DNA of 29,728 nt from CAYWKS01 sp964458935 (GTDB taxonomy: Bacteria > Planctomycetota > Phycisphaerae > Phycisphaerales > Zrk34): positions 1 to 29,728 of the forward strand of contig CAYWKS010000033.1 of NCBI GenBank assembly GCA_964458935.1. Reading direction: 5' to 3'. Position numbers and translations under genes: made by a program. Numbering within the stretch: position 1 is the stretch's first letter; the number at the start of each line of letters is the position of its first letter. This document shows positions 16,501-25,795 of this stretch, piece by piece. The notes below the pieces were generated by a model. That model was not told where the DNA came from. It did no database searches and saw nothing but the letters and a program-made list of their open reading frames with translations.

Positions 16501-17484
16501 ATGTCTGACAAAGCACCGTGGATCACGTATCGGCCCGAGCTCAAAGTCCTCGACTGCACCATCCGCGACGGCGGGCTCATCAACAACCACCAGTTCGACG
16601 ACGAGCTCGTCCGCGCCGTCTACGACACCTGCGTCGCCGCCGGCGTCGACTACATGGAAGTCGGATACAAGAACTCGCCGCGGCAGTTCCCGCGCGAGGA
16701 GTTCGGCCCGTGGCGGCACAGCGATGAAGCCGACATCCGCCGCATCGTCGGCGACCACGACCCCGAGGCGACCGGGCTGAAGCTCTGCGCCATGGCCGAC
16801 GCCGCCAAGAGCGACTGGCAGACCCAGATCGAGCCCGCCGACGCCTCCGTGCTGAGCATGATCCGCGTCGCCTTCTACGCCCACCAGTTGCCCGAGGCCA
16901 TCGAGATGATCCACCACGCCCACGAGCAGGGCTACGAGGTCACCGCCAATCTCATGGCCGTCAGCAACATCACCGAGACCGAGATCGACCAGGTCCTCGA
17001 GGGCATCGCGCCCACGCCCGCCGGCGTCATGGTCATCGTCGACTCGTTCGGCCACCTCTACCGCGAGCAGATCGACTACCTGTACAGGAAGTACGCCGCG
17101 GCGATGGAGCCGAGCGGCAAGGAGGTCGGCCTGCACATGCACAACAACCTCCAGCTCGCCTTCGCCAACACCATCGAGGGCATCATCCTCGGGTCCAACC
17201 GCGTGGACGCCACGATGGACGGGCTCGGCCGCGGCGCCGGCAACTGCCCCATGGAGCTGCTGCTGGGCTTCCTCCGCAACCCCAAGTTCAAGCTCCGCCC
17301 GGTGTACAAGCTGCTCACCGACTACTTCGTCCCGCTCCGCCGCCAGATGGATTGGGGCCCGAGCGTCCCGTACAACATCACCGGGATGATGAACCGTCAC
17401 CCGCGCGCCGCCATGCAGTGGCGCGGCGGCGACCAGCCCAACGACTTCCCCGGCTTCTACGACCAGATCGTCGCCGACATCTGA
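16501..17484 (+). CDS. DRE-TIM metallolyase, aldolase-like (HMGL family)
   Basis: A 327-residue TIM-barrel enzyme of the HMG-CoA lyase/4-hydroxy-2-oxovalerate aldolase superfamily. The catalytic and metal motif LDCTIRDGG is at 17-25, with R22 and D23. The metal pair is H212 and H214 in GLHMHNN, with N216. VDATMDGLGRGAGNCPMELL (235-254) is the conserved glycine-rich phosphate or substrate loop region. It lacks the extra domains of isopropylmalate or homocitrate synthases, so an aldol cleavage or condensation of a small keto acid is most likely. The exact reaction is not decided by sequence. The GAGG 6 nt before the ATG supports the start. It stands alone, with no aldehyde dehydrogenase partner as in the DmpFG pair. 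Confidence 0.82.
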   Translation: MSDKAPWITYRPELKVLDCTIRDGGLINNHQFDDELVRAVYDTCVAAGVDYMEVGYKNSPRQFPREEFGPWRHSDEADIRRIVGDHDPEATGLKLCAMADAAKSDWQTQIEPADASVLSMIRVAFYAHQLPEAIEMIHHAHEQGYEVTANLMAVSNITETEIDQVLEGIAPTPAGVMVIVDSFGHLYREQIDYLYRKYAAAMEPSGKEVGLHMHNNLQLAFANTIEGIILGSNRVDATMDGLGRGAGNCPMELLLGFLRNPKFKLRPVYKLLTDYFVPLRRQMDWGPSVPYNITGMMNRHPRAAMQWRGGDQPNDFPGFYDQIVADI

Positions 17485-17806
17485 GCCGCGACGGCCGGAC
17501 CGGCCGCCCCGTCCGACGCACCGCATGAGTTGGCAGCGACATTTCGTGGACCTGTAGACCGCGGCGTCGGTGTTGACGCGAGGCGTGGGCAACACGCCCC
17601 GGGGCGGCCGACGTTGCCCCCACGCAACATCCGGCCCTGGCCCGGACCCGGGGCGCCAACATCCAACCACATCATTGACAATGACTTACGTGGAAGTGGC
17701 GGCACTGGCATCGGGCTTGCCAGCGTGTATCATGGATCGATTGAGCGACGCGGTCGCCCGGAATTAGAGAGCCGACGACACGAGACGCGCCTCGAAGGGG
17801 AGAAAG
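17485..17806. other. 322-bp intergenic region with promoter signals
   Basis: No gene is seen. Just after the aldolase stop there is a short GC hairpin (CGGCC-ggacc-GGCCG) with no U-tract. A consensus TTGACA at 17675-17680 has no matching -10. The sigma-54-like and sigma-70-like elements listed separately lie at 17705-17733, and a GGGGAG ribosome site precedes the next gene. Confidence 0.45.
17705..17733 (+). promoter_or_regulatory. Candidate sigma-54 promoter overlapping a sigma-70-like promoter
   Basis: TGGCA (17706-17710) and TTGC (17717-17720) place the GG and GC dinucleotides exactly 10 nt apart, as in -24/-12 sigma-54 promoters. The same DNA reads CTGGCA-N17-TATCAT for sigma-70. TGGCA and TGCCA are also inverted repeats, so an operator is a third option. 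Transcription would start about 70 nt before the secreted-protein gene. Confidence 0.35.
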
Positions 17807-18511
17807 ATGACCACCCAAAGCCCGCTGACGCTGCACGAGACGACGACCCGACGCCCACGACTGTCCCTGGGGCTCGCGGCCGTCGTCGCAGCCGTCGCGG
17901 CCGTCGCGGCGATGGGACCCGGCGAGGTCCATGCCCAGTCGGTCCCATACGAGCCGCAGTCCACCACGGGGCAATTCGCCTCGCGGGCGGCTCGCATCGT
18001 CGTCCCCGCGCGGCTCCACCGCGAAGTGGAAGTCTCGCGATCGCTCGCCGCACAGCCCGTCCATCCCTGGATGGTCAAGGTCGTGCTCGGCAATATCCGA
18101 CCGCTCGGCACCAACGGCACGATCCACACCTGGATCGACCCGCTGCGGAAGCTCGACGGTTCGGGCGGCCTCGATGACAATCACTCGCTCGCGCGGGCCC
18201 AGCGGCTGTTCCTCTCGCTCTCGGGCATCACGCAGCGCCAGATCGACGCCGTTCGCATCGAGTCCCACCGCCTCACCCGGCAGTACGGCGGCCAGAGCCG
18301 CGCCCGCATCGTCACCCCCCACGGCACCCACACGCACCCGCCCCGCGGCGCCACCGTGATCTACCCCGCCGGACCCACGCACTACAACCCGATGCGGCGG
18401 CTGTACGACGACCCGCATGACCAACGCTGGATCGCCGACATGCACCGCCGCGGCGACGCCGCCGACGCCCTGGCTGAATACACGCCGACCGAGGGCGCGG
18501 CCGGGCCCTGA
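17807..18511 (+). CDS. Secreted protein of unknown function
   Basis: A 234-residue protein not recognised as any family. It begins with a long basic n-region (RRPR at 15-18), an Ala/Val-rich hydrophobic core (20-36) and a likely cleavage site after VHA at 41-43. The paired arginines weakly resemble a Tat signal. The core is encoded by a 9-nt near-repeat around 17880-17911. The mature part has phrases such as HPWMVKVVLGNIRPLG and LFLSLSGITQRQIDAVRIESH. Its C-terminal third is rich in His, Pro, Tyr and Arg (HTHPPRG, GPTHYNPMRRLYDDPHDQ), which might bind metal. GGGGAG lies close upstream of the ATG. A terminator-like hairpin follows. Confidence 0.75.
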   Translation: MTTQSPLTLHETTTRRPRLSLGLAAVVAAVAAVAAMGPGEVHAQSVPYEPQSTTGQFASRAARIVVPARLHREVEVSRSLAAQPVHPWMVKVVLGNIRPLGTNGTIHTWIDPLRKLDGSGGLDDNHSLARAQRLFLSLSGITQRQIDAVRIESHRLTRQYGGQSRARIVTPHGTHTHPPRGATVIYPAGPTHYNPMRRLYDDPHDQRWIADMHRRGDAADALAEYTPTEGAAGP

Positions 18512-18538
18512 TTTGCCTACCTAACCCCCCTGATCGGG

Positions 18539-18573
18539 CGAGGCTCGGGCTATGCTCGGGCCTCGTCTATTCT
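18539..18573 (+). terminator. Terminator-like hairpin after the secreted-protein gene
   Basis: Arms at 18539-18550 and 18554-18565 form a 12-bp stem with two G-U pairs and a TAT loop, followed by the T-rich TCTATTCT. It lies between convergent genes. The U-tract is imperfect, so efficiency may be moderate. Confidence 0.6.
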
Positions 18574-18614
18574 CGTGCATGGCCGCATCGCGCCACCGCA
18601 CAACGGCAACACGC

Positions 18615-19061
18615 CTACTTGATGAAGCGGATGTTCAGCGGGTACCGATAGCGAACGCCCTTGTTGGACTCGATCGCCGCAAGAATGCAGAACACCAGGT
18701 TCGCGATCCCCACCGCCGGCACGAGCACCAGACCTACGCCGATACACATCGTCACGCCTGCGCAGAAAAAGGCGATCAGCACGGTGATCTGGAAGTTCAG
18801 CGCTTCCTTGCCCTGGTCGTTGACGAAGCGGGATTCTTCCTTCTTGATCAACCAGATGATCAGCGGCCCGAGGAAGCCGGCGAAGATGCCCAGCAGGTGG
18901 CAGAGCATGCCCATTGTCCGCTCGTCGTTGTTGGGCGGCTCGTCGAAGGCTGAGGCGTCGGCCGGGCCCTCGGGCGGTGGCGGCGGCGCGGCCGCCGAAT
19001 CGTATGGCGGGTCCTGAGGCGGGCGGTCCTGCGGATGCTCGGGGCCGGTCATCTGATCCAT
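18615..19061 (-). CDS. DUF4870 (Tic20-like) membrane protein
   Basis: A 148-residue protein. The first 45 residues are Pro/Asp-rich and disordered. The rest matches the DUF4870 pattern: DERTMGMLCHLLGIFAGF, then LGPLIIWLIKKEESRFVNDQ, then GKEALNFQITVLI and two more hydrophobic segments. About four membrane helices are expected. The FVNDQGKEALNFQ segment is the signature of the family, whose function is not established. An in-frame ATG 48 nt upstream (19109) exists, but the ATG at 19061 has GGGAGA 8 nt upstream and is preferred. It lies downstream of the aminotransferase on the same strand with a 108-bp gap. Confidence 0.88.
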   Translation of the reverse strand: MDQMTGPEHPQDRPPQDPPYDSAAAPPPPPEGPADASAFDEPPNNDERTMGMLCHLLGIFAGFLGPLIIWLIKKEESRFVNDQGKEALNFQITVLIAFFCAGVTMCIGVGLVLVPAVGIANLVFCILAAIESNKGVRYRYPLNIRFIK

Positions 19062-19169
19062 GATCAACGTCTCCCGGTGGGACGTGGGGGGTGTCGCGAC
19101 TGCACCCATGTTATCACCGCGGCGCGGCCGCCGCGAACCGCGCCGTCGCCCGGGCGCGCCGGCCGGGGC

Positions 19170-20090
19170 TCAGCCGTCGGCCTCGCCTTCACCGGTCTCG
19201 GCGGCGATGCGGTCCAGCAGGGCTTCACGCAGCTTGAGGGTGATCGGGCCCGGCTCGCCCGTGCCGACCTTACCCTTCTCCACCGCCACGACCGGCAGCA
19301 CCTGCCAGCTTGAGTTGGTCAGCATCATCTCGTCGGCGCCCAGCACGTCCTCGATGTCGAGCATGCGGCGATGCACGGCGATGTCCAGTTCCTCGGCCAG
19401 CTCGATCACCGCGGCACGGGTGACGCCCGGGAGGACCGGCGCGGGCAGGGCGGCGGCCTCCTCCTCACCGCGGGCGTAGGGCGTGAGCAGTTGCCCGTCC
19501 TTGACCAGCAGGGCGTTGGACACCGAGCCGCCGACCAGGTGGTTGGTCACGCTCAGCCACAGCGCCTCGCCGGCGCCGGCCGCGGCCGCCGACGCCAGGG
19601 CCCGCAGCCGCGGCCAGTAGTGCAGCGTCTTGTGACCCTCGCCGGGATCGAACGGGTTGGCCCGACCGTCGGCGATGGTCACGGTGACGCCGGACGCGAA
19701 GAAGCTCGGCGGATACTGCGTCGGCTCGGTGGCGACGCAGAGCACGGTGGGCGTGTGGGGCGGCTGCTTGCCACCGCCCGATCGCGCCGCGCCCAGCAGC
19801 GACAGGTCGCCGCCCGTGACCGTCAGCCGCAGCCGGGCTTCGGCCCGATCGTTCTCACGCAGCGTCGCCTCGACGCATTCGCACAGCGGGTCGGCCCGAA
19901 GCGACGCGCTCAGGCCCAGCTCCTTCGCACTGGCGACGAGCCGCTCGACATGGGCTTCGAGGCGGAAGACGCGGCCGTTGAACGCCTGCATCGTCTCGAA
20001 CAGCCCGACCGCATGTTGCAGGCCGGCGTCGTGGATGCTGATCGTCGCCTCGGCCATCGCGACGAACCTGCCATTGACGAATGCCTTCAT
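19170..20090 (-). CDS. pabC: Class IV aminotransferase, probable aminodeoxychorismate lyase
   Basis: A 306-residue PLP enzyme of fold type IV. The opening FVNGRFV and SIHDAGLQHAVGLFETMQ (18-35) are characteristic, and R43/LEAHVERL follows. The PLP lysine is K154 in GHKTLHYW. The ending TNSSWQVLPVVAVE carries the typical phosphate-binding T/N region. The family includes PabC, branched-chain aminotransferase and D-amino acid aminotransferase, which are hard to separate by eye. PabC is favoured because pabB lies upstream on the same strand; PabC would split 4-amino-4-deoxychorismate to 4-aminobenzoate and pyruvate. Promoter TTGACC-N17-GACACT ends 7 nt before the ATG at 20090, which supports this start and predicts a leaderless mRNA. 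Confidence 0.85.
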   Translation of the reverse strand: MKAFVNGRFVAMAEATISIHDAGLQHAVGLFETMQAFNGRVFRLEAHVERLVASAKELGLSASLRADPLCECVEATLRENDRAEARLRLTVTGGDLSLLGAARSGGGKQPPHTPTVLCVATEPTQYPPSFFASGVTVTIADGRANPFDPGEGHKTLHYWPRLRALASAAAAGAGEALWLSVTNHLVGGSVSNALLVKDGQLLTPYARGEEEAAALPAPVLPGVTRAAVIELAEELDIAVHRRMLDIEDVLGADEMMLTNSSWQVLPVVAVEKGKVGTGEPGPITLKLREALLDRIAAETGEGEADG

Positions 20091-20097
20091 GGCCTTG

Positions 20098-20126
20098 AGT
20101 GTCCGGCGCACGGCGCGGCGGGTCAA
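20098..20126 (-). promoter_or_regulatory. Candidate promoter of the pabC-like gene, leaderless type
   Basis: TTGACC (minus strand, 20126-20121) and GACACT (20103-20098) are exactly 17 nt apart. The -10 ends 7 nt before the ATG at 20090. The -35 is strong and the -10 is weak. Confidence 0.45.
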
Positions 20127-20133
20127 TCGCGGC

Positions 20134-20161
20134 TTGTCATCCGCCGGGACCTTGCTAGATT
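20134..20161 (+). promoter_or_regulatory. Candidate promoter of the ferredoxin gene
   Basis: TTGTCA (20134-20139) and TAGATT (20156-20161) are 16 nt apart. The start point would lie about 33 nt before the ATG at 20201, with a GGAGA ribosome site in the leader. It is nested back to back with the pabC-like promoter. Confidence 0.5.
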
Positions 20162-20200
20162 CAGCGGACCCCGCCCGGCATGCAGTCACGGAGACCGATC

Positions 20201-20374
20201 ATGCCCGCAGTTGTGGATGCTGAATTGTGTGGTGGTTGCGGCAGTTGTGCGGATGTGTGCCCGAACGATGCGATCGAGATCACCGACGGCAAGGCTGTCG
20301 TCAACGAAGACGAATGCCTGGACTGCGGCGCGTGCGAAGGCGGATGCCCGCACGACGCGATCACGATCGCGTGA
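20201..20374 (+). CDS. 2[4Fe-4S] ferredoxin
   Basis: A 57-residue clostridial-type ferredoxin that carries electrons between redox enzymes in the cytoplasm. Two complete cluster motifs are present: C10, C13, C16, C20 followed by P, and C39, C42, C45, C49 followed by P. The protein is strongly acidic, as expected. The ATG at 20201 follows GGAGA; an in-frame ATG at 20180 would add seven atypical residues. Its 3' end overlaps the 3' end of convergent pabB by 14 bp (20361-20374), a near-palindrome that supplies the TGA stop for both genes. The redox partner is not evident. It sits on the opposite strand between pabB and the pabC-like gene. Confidence 0.92.
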   Translation: MPAVVDAELCGGCGSCADVCPNDAIEITDGKAVVNEDECLDCGACEGGCPHDAITIA

Positions 20375-21704
20375 GCCCCGGCAGGCCCGCGCCCAGGGCC
20401 GTGAGCATCACCGCGGCCTTGTCGAGCGTCTCGTGGTATTCGGCCGCGGGGTCGGAGTCGGCGACGATCCCGCCGCCGACGTGGAAGGACAGCCCATACT
20501 CGGGCTTGTCGCGGGCGGCTCGCGGCGGGCCGGTCACGCACATCGTCCGGATGGCGATGTTGAGCTGGCAGGCGTCGCGGGTGATCCAGCCGATGCTGCC
20601 GCAGTAGGGCCCGCGCGGGACGGGTTCGAGCTCATCGATGATCTGCATGGCGCGGACCTTGGGGGCGCCGGTGATCGACCCGCCCGGCAGCGCCGCCCGC
20701 AACAGGTCGACGATGTCCCGCGACTCGTGGAGGTCGCCTTCGATGGTGGCCACGCCGTGGTGCACGGTCGGATGGGACTCGATGCCGCGCGGTTCCGTGA
20801 CGCGGACCGAGCCGTAGCTGCAGACCTTGCCCAGGTCATTACGGAGCAGGTCGACGATCATGTGCAGTTCGGCGGCGTCCTTGGCCGAGTCGACCAGCTC
20901 GGCGACGGGCGTATGGGCCGGGCGTGTGCCCTTGATGGGCCGGGTGATGACGTGGCCGCGGTCGACCTGGAGGAACAGTTCGGGGCTGGTCGAGAGGATC
21001 GCGCGATCCACGCCGGGGATGCCGCCTCCGCCGCTGCCGGTGGGCAGTTCGAGGTACGCGCCGTACCAGGCGGGGCCGACGGCGGCGAGGCGTGCGAACA
21101 ATTCGCGGGGGTGTACCGCGCAGGCGCCGGTGAACCGCTGGGCGAGGTTGACCTGGAAGACGTCGCCGGCGGCGATGTAGTCGATGCATCGCCGGACCGC
21201 GGCCTCGTAGCCGCGGCGGGTGAAGTCGGGCGTGAGGGTGACGCCCGCGGCGCGGGCATCCGGATCGCCGGTCGGTTGCGTGCCGGCCGGGGGCGCCGGC
21301 CATTCCCGCACGTGGGGGCACCAGGCGAGCTGGATCAGGGGCCAGGCGTCGGCCCGCGGCGGGGCGAGCTTGCCGGGCTCGATCACGCGGGCCAGGTCAT
21401 AACTGAAGTAGCCGACCCAGCGGCCGGGCTGACAGGCCGGATGATGCAGCAGCATCCGCAGGTCGCGCCAGGGCCGATGCGTCAGATCGGCCGACGCGGC
21501 GTGCGGCCGGCCGGCGAGGTCGGTCAGGGCGCTGCGGCCGCCGGGGGTGTGCGTGAACCACGCGGCCGGCTGCGCGAGGATCGACCGGGTCGCCCACCGG
21601 TTTTCGTGGCGGCCGGAGTGCAAGAGCACCAGCGGCGTGTCGGCGGGCGCCCGGGCCAGCGCCGCCAGGGCCGCATCCCCGCTGGGTTCGCTTTGCATGC
21701 TCAT
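20361..21704 (-). CDS. pabB: Aminodeoxychorismate synthase component I
   Basis: A 447-residue chorismate-utilising enzyme. With a glutaminase partner (PabA/TrpG, not in the window) it aminates chorismate to 4-amino-4-deoxychorismate for folate. The PIKGTRP motif has K258, the nucleophilic lysine that marks PabB; anthranilate synthase has PIAGTR there. DVFQVNLAQRF (181-191), STSPELFL (238-245), LLRNDLGKV (286-294), GGSITGAPK (341-349) and GIVADSDP near the end are all conserved. The N-terminal lobe has GRWVGYFSYD. The ATG at 21704 lies 8 nt after a TATAGT box; ATG at 21698 is an alternative. No ribosome site is present, fitting a leaderless mRNA. It is divergent from ppdK. Confidence 0.93.
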   Translation of the reverse strand: MSMQSEPSGDAALAALARAPADTPLVLLHSGRHENRWATRSILAQPAAWFTHTPGGRSALTDLAGRPHAASADLTHRPWRDLRMLLHHPACQPGRWVGYFSYDLARVIEPGKLAPPRADAWPLIQLAWCPHVREWPAPPAGTQPTGDPDARAAGVTLTPDFTRRGYEAAVRRCIDYIAAGDVFQVNLAQRFTGACAVHPRELFARLAAVGPAWYGAYLELPTGSGGGGIPGVDRAILSTSPELFLQVDRGHVITRPIKGTRPAHTPVAELVDSAKDAAELHMIVDLLRNDLGKVCSYGSVRVTEPRGIESHPTVHHGVATIEGDLHESRDIVDLLRAALPGGSITGAPKVRAMQIIDELEPVPRGPYCGSIGWITRDACQLNIAIRTMCVTGPPRAARDKPEYGLSFHVGGGIVADSDPAAEYHETLDKAAVMLTALGAGLPGLTRS

Positions 21705-21720
21705 GAGTGGACACTATACT
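21693..21720 (+). promoter_or_regulatory. Candidate promoter of ppdK
   Basis: TTGCAT (21693-21698) and TATACT (21715-21720) are 16 nt apart. The start point near 21727 gives a leader of about 109 nt before ppdK. The -35 lies inside the first codons of the opposite pabB gene. Confidence 0.5.
21713..21718 (-). promoter_or_regulatory. Candidate -10 box of pabB, leaderless type
   Basis: TATAGT on the minus strand lies 8 nt before the pabB ATG. It shares 4 bp with the -10 of the opposite ppdK promoter, so both promoters cannot be opened at once. Confidence 0.45.
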
Positions 21721-21835
21721 CTGCGCCTCCGAGCCTGGGGCAGGAAGATCGTTCGCCATCTCCCCGGCAAGAGTCCCGTGAATCACCAGGCAGCAGCCGC
21801 CTGCCACGACGCCCACGACGGAAGGTACGCACGCC

Positions 21836-24523
<2,688 letters not shown>

Positions 24524-24552
24524 CCGCGGTTTGCCTCCAACGCTCACGCCCG

Positions 24553-24578
24553 GGCCCATCCGCACGGATGGGCCTTTT
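24553..24578 (+). terminator. Intrinsic terminator after ppdK
   Basis: A perfect 9-bp stem (arms 24553-24561 and 24566-24574) with loop GCAC is followed directly by TTTT. It starts 29 bp after the ppdK stop and is the clearest Rho-independent terminator in the window. Confidence 0.85.
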
Positions 24579-24641
24579 CCATGAGCCACGCTAAGATCAA
24601 CGCACCTCCACCGGGCCGCATGACGCAAGGAGCAATCTGCG

Positions 24642-25085
24642 ATGCGCAAGACGATGATGGCTTTGATGTTGGCGGGTCTGGCGATGGGGCTGGGGGCGTG
24701 CTGCGCGGAGAAGGTCCCGCCGCACGCGCATCGGCCGCTGCTGCTGAACATCACCGAAGGCGCCGACGACGTGCATGAGGTGACCATGGCGCTGCAACTG
24801 GCCGGCCACGCGCTCGACCAGGGCCGGGCCGTCACGCTGTTCTTCAACGTCGAGGGCGTCAACGTGCCGATCAGGTCGCTCGATCCGCTGCTCGCGTTCG
24901 AGGACGAGCCCATCAAGCAACTGCTCGCCCGATGCGTGCAGCGGGGCGCCATGGTTTACGCCTGCCCGCACTGCATGAAAGCCATGGGCATCGACAGGGA
25001 CGACCTGATCGACGGCGCGCAGGTCGCCACCGCCGACAGCCTGTTCGGCAAAGTCGACGCCGGCGCGGCGGTGTTCACGTACTGA
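24642..25085 (+). CDS. DsrE-family lipoprotein with CPHC motif
   Basis: A 147-residue protein with a type II signal peptide: basic start, hydrophobic core and lipobox LGAC with C20 as the lipidation site. The mature part fits the DsrE/DsrF fold: LLLNITEGADDVHEVTMALQ, then VTLFFNVEGV, then a C-terminal YACPHCMKAMG with C108 and C111 as a CxxC pair. DsrE-like proteins often handle sulfur or redox relays and are usually cytoplasmic; a membrane-tethered form facing the periplasm is less usual. AAGGAG lies about 9 nt before the ATG, and the ppdK terminator just upstream indicates an independent transcript. It is convergent with the M50 peptidase, 6 bp apart. Role is unknown. Confidence 0.85.
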   Translation: MRKTMMALMLAGLAMGLGACCAEKVPPHAHRPLLLNITEGADDVHEVTMALQLAGHALDQGRAVTLFFNVEGVNVPIRSLDPLLAFEDEPIKQLLARCVQRGAMVYACPHCMKAMGIDRDDLIDGAQVATADSLFGKVDAGAAVFTY

Positions 25086-25091
25086 GCCGGC

Positions 25092-25760
25092 TCAGGCGCC
25101 GGACAGCAGATGCAGGTAGGCCGTGGCCGCGGCGATCGCCGGGCCGAACAGGAACGACCCGAACATGAACGCCCCGATGAACAGGAACAGCAGCGCGCCC
25201 TGGTTGGAGGGGTTGGAGATGAACCCGGCGTAGCCGCGGTGGAAGCTGGCGAGGATGTGCGAGCCGTCGAGCGGCGGGACGGGCAACAGGTTGAACACGC
25301 ACAGCAGCACGTTGATGAACCCGAAGGTCTGCACGAACAGGTAGATGTTGGGGAGGATGTGGTTCTCGGGCGTGGCGCCCATGGTCAGCCGCGGCTCGAA
25401 CCGCATCCACACGCCCAACCCCGTCAGCGCCACGACGGCGAGGGCGAGATTGGTCACCGGCCCGGCGACCGCGACCCACGCCGCGCCGTGCCGGCCACGG
25501 GTCCGCGTGTGGTCGATCGGCATCTGCCCCCACGCGATGCCCGCGACCGCCAGCGCCACGAACGACCACAGCCCCATGTGCACCCACGGGTTGACGGTCA
25601 TGCGGTCCATGCGGATCGGGGTGTCGTCCCCGAGGCGGATCGCCATCCACCCGTGCGCCAGTTCGTGGAGGGTGATGCTGACCACCACGGTGAAGACCAC
25701 GCTGACGAACAGCAGCGGGCTGTCCTGCAACGTGGTGATGAACAGGCCGAGCGTGTACAT
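25092..25760 (-). CDS. Site-2-protease-type M50 zinc metallopeptidase
   Basis: A 222-residue polytopic membrane protein. HELAH (H32, E33, H36) on an early membrane helix gives two zinc ligands and the catalytic glutamate. NLLPVPPLDGSHI supplies the third ligand aspartate on a later helix. AVAGPVTNLALAV and FGFINVLLCVFN are conserved in the short group of S2P-like peptidases. There is no PDZ domain, unlike RseP. Such enzymes cut membrane-embedded substrates, but the short group often has no known substrate. The ATG at 25760 lies 6 nt after TATACT, with CTGTCA 17 nt upstream, so it may be leaderless. It follows the efflux permease gene on the same strand. Confidence 0.92.
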   Translation of the reverse strand: MYTLGLFITTLQDSPLLFVSVVFTVVVSITLHELAHGWMAIRLGDDTPIRMDRMTVNPWVHMGLWSFVALAVAGIAWGQMPIDHTRTRGRHGAAWVAVAGPVTNLALAVVALTGLGVWMRFEPRLTMGATPENHILPNIYLFVQTFGFINVLLCVFNLLPVPPLDGSHILASFHRGYAGFISNPSNQGALLFLFIGAFMFGSFLFGPAIAAATAYLHLLSGA

Positions 25761-25766
25761 GGCGAG

Positions 25767-25795
25767 AGTATAGGGCTTGAGTCGGTCAGTGACAG
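25767..25795 (-). promoter_or_regulatory. Candidate promoter of the M50 gene, leaderless type
   Basis: CTGTCA (minus strand, 25795-25790) and TATACT (25772-25767) are exactly 17 nt apart, and the -10 ends 6 nt before the ATG at 25760. The -35 lies in the last codons of the upstream permease gene. Confidence 0.5.
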
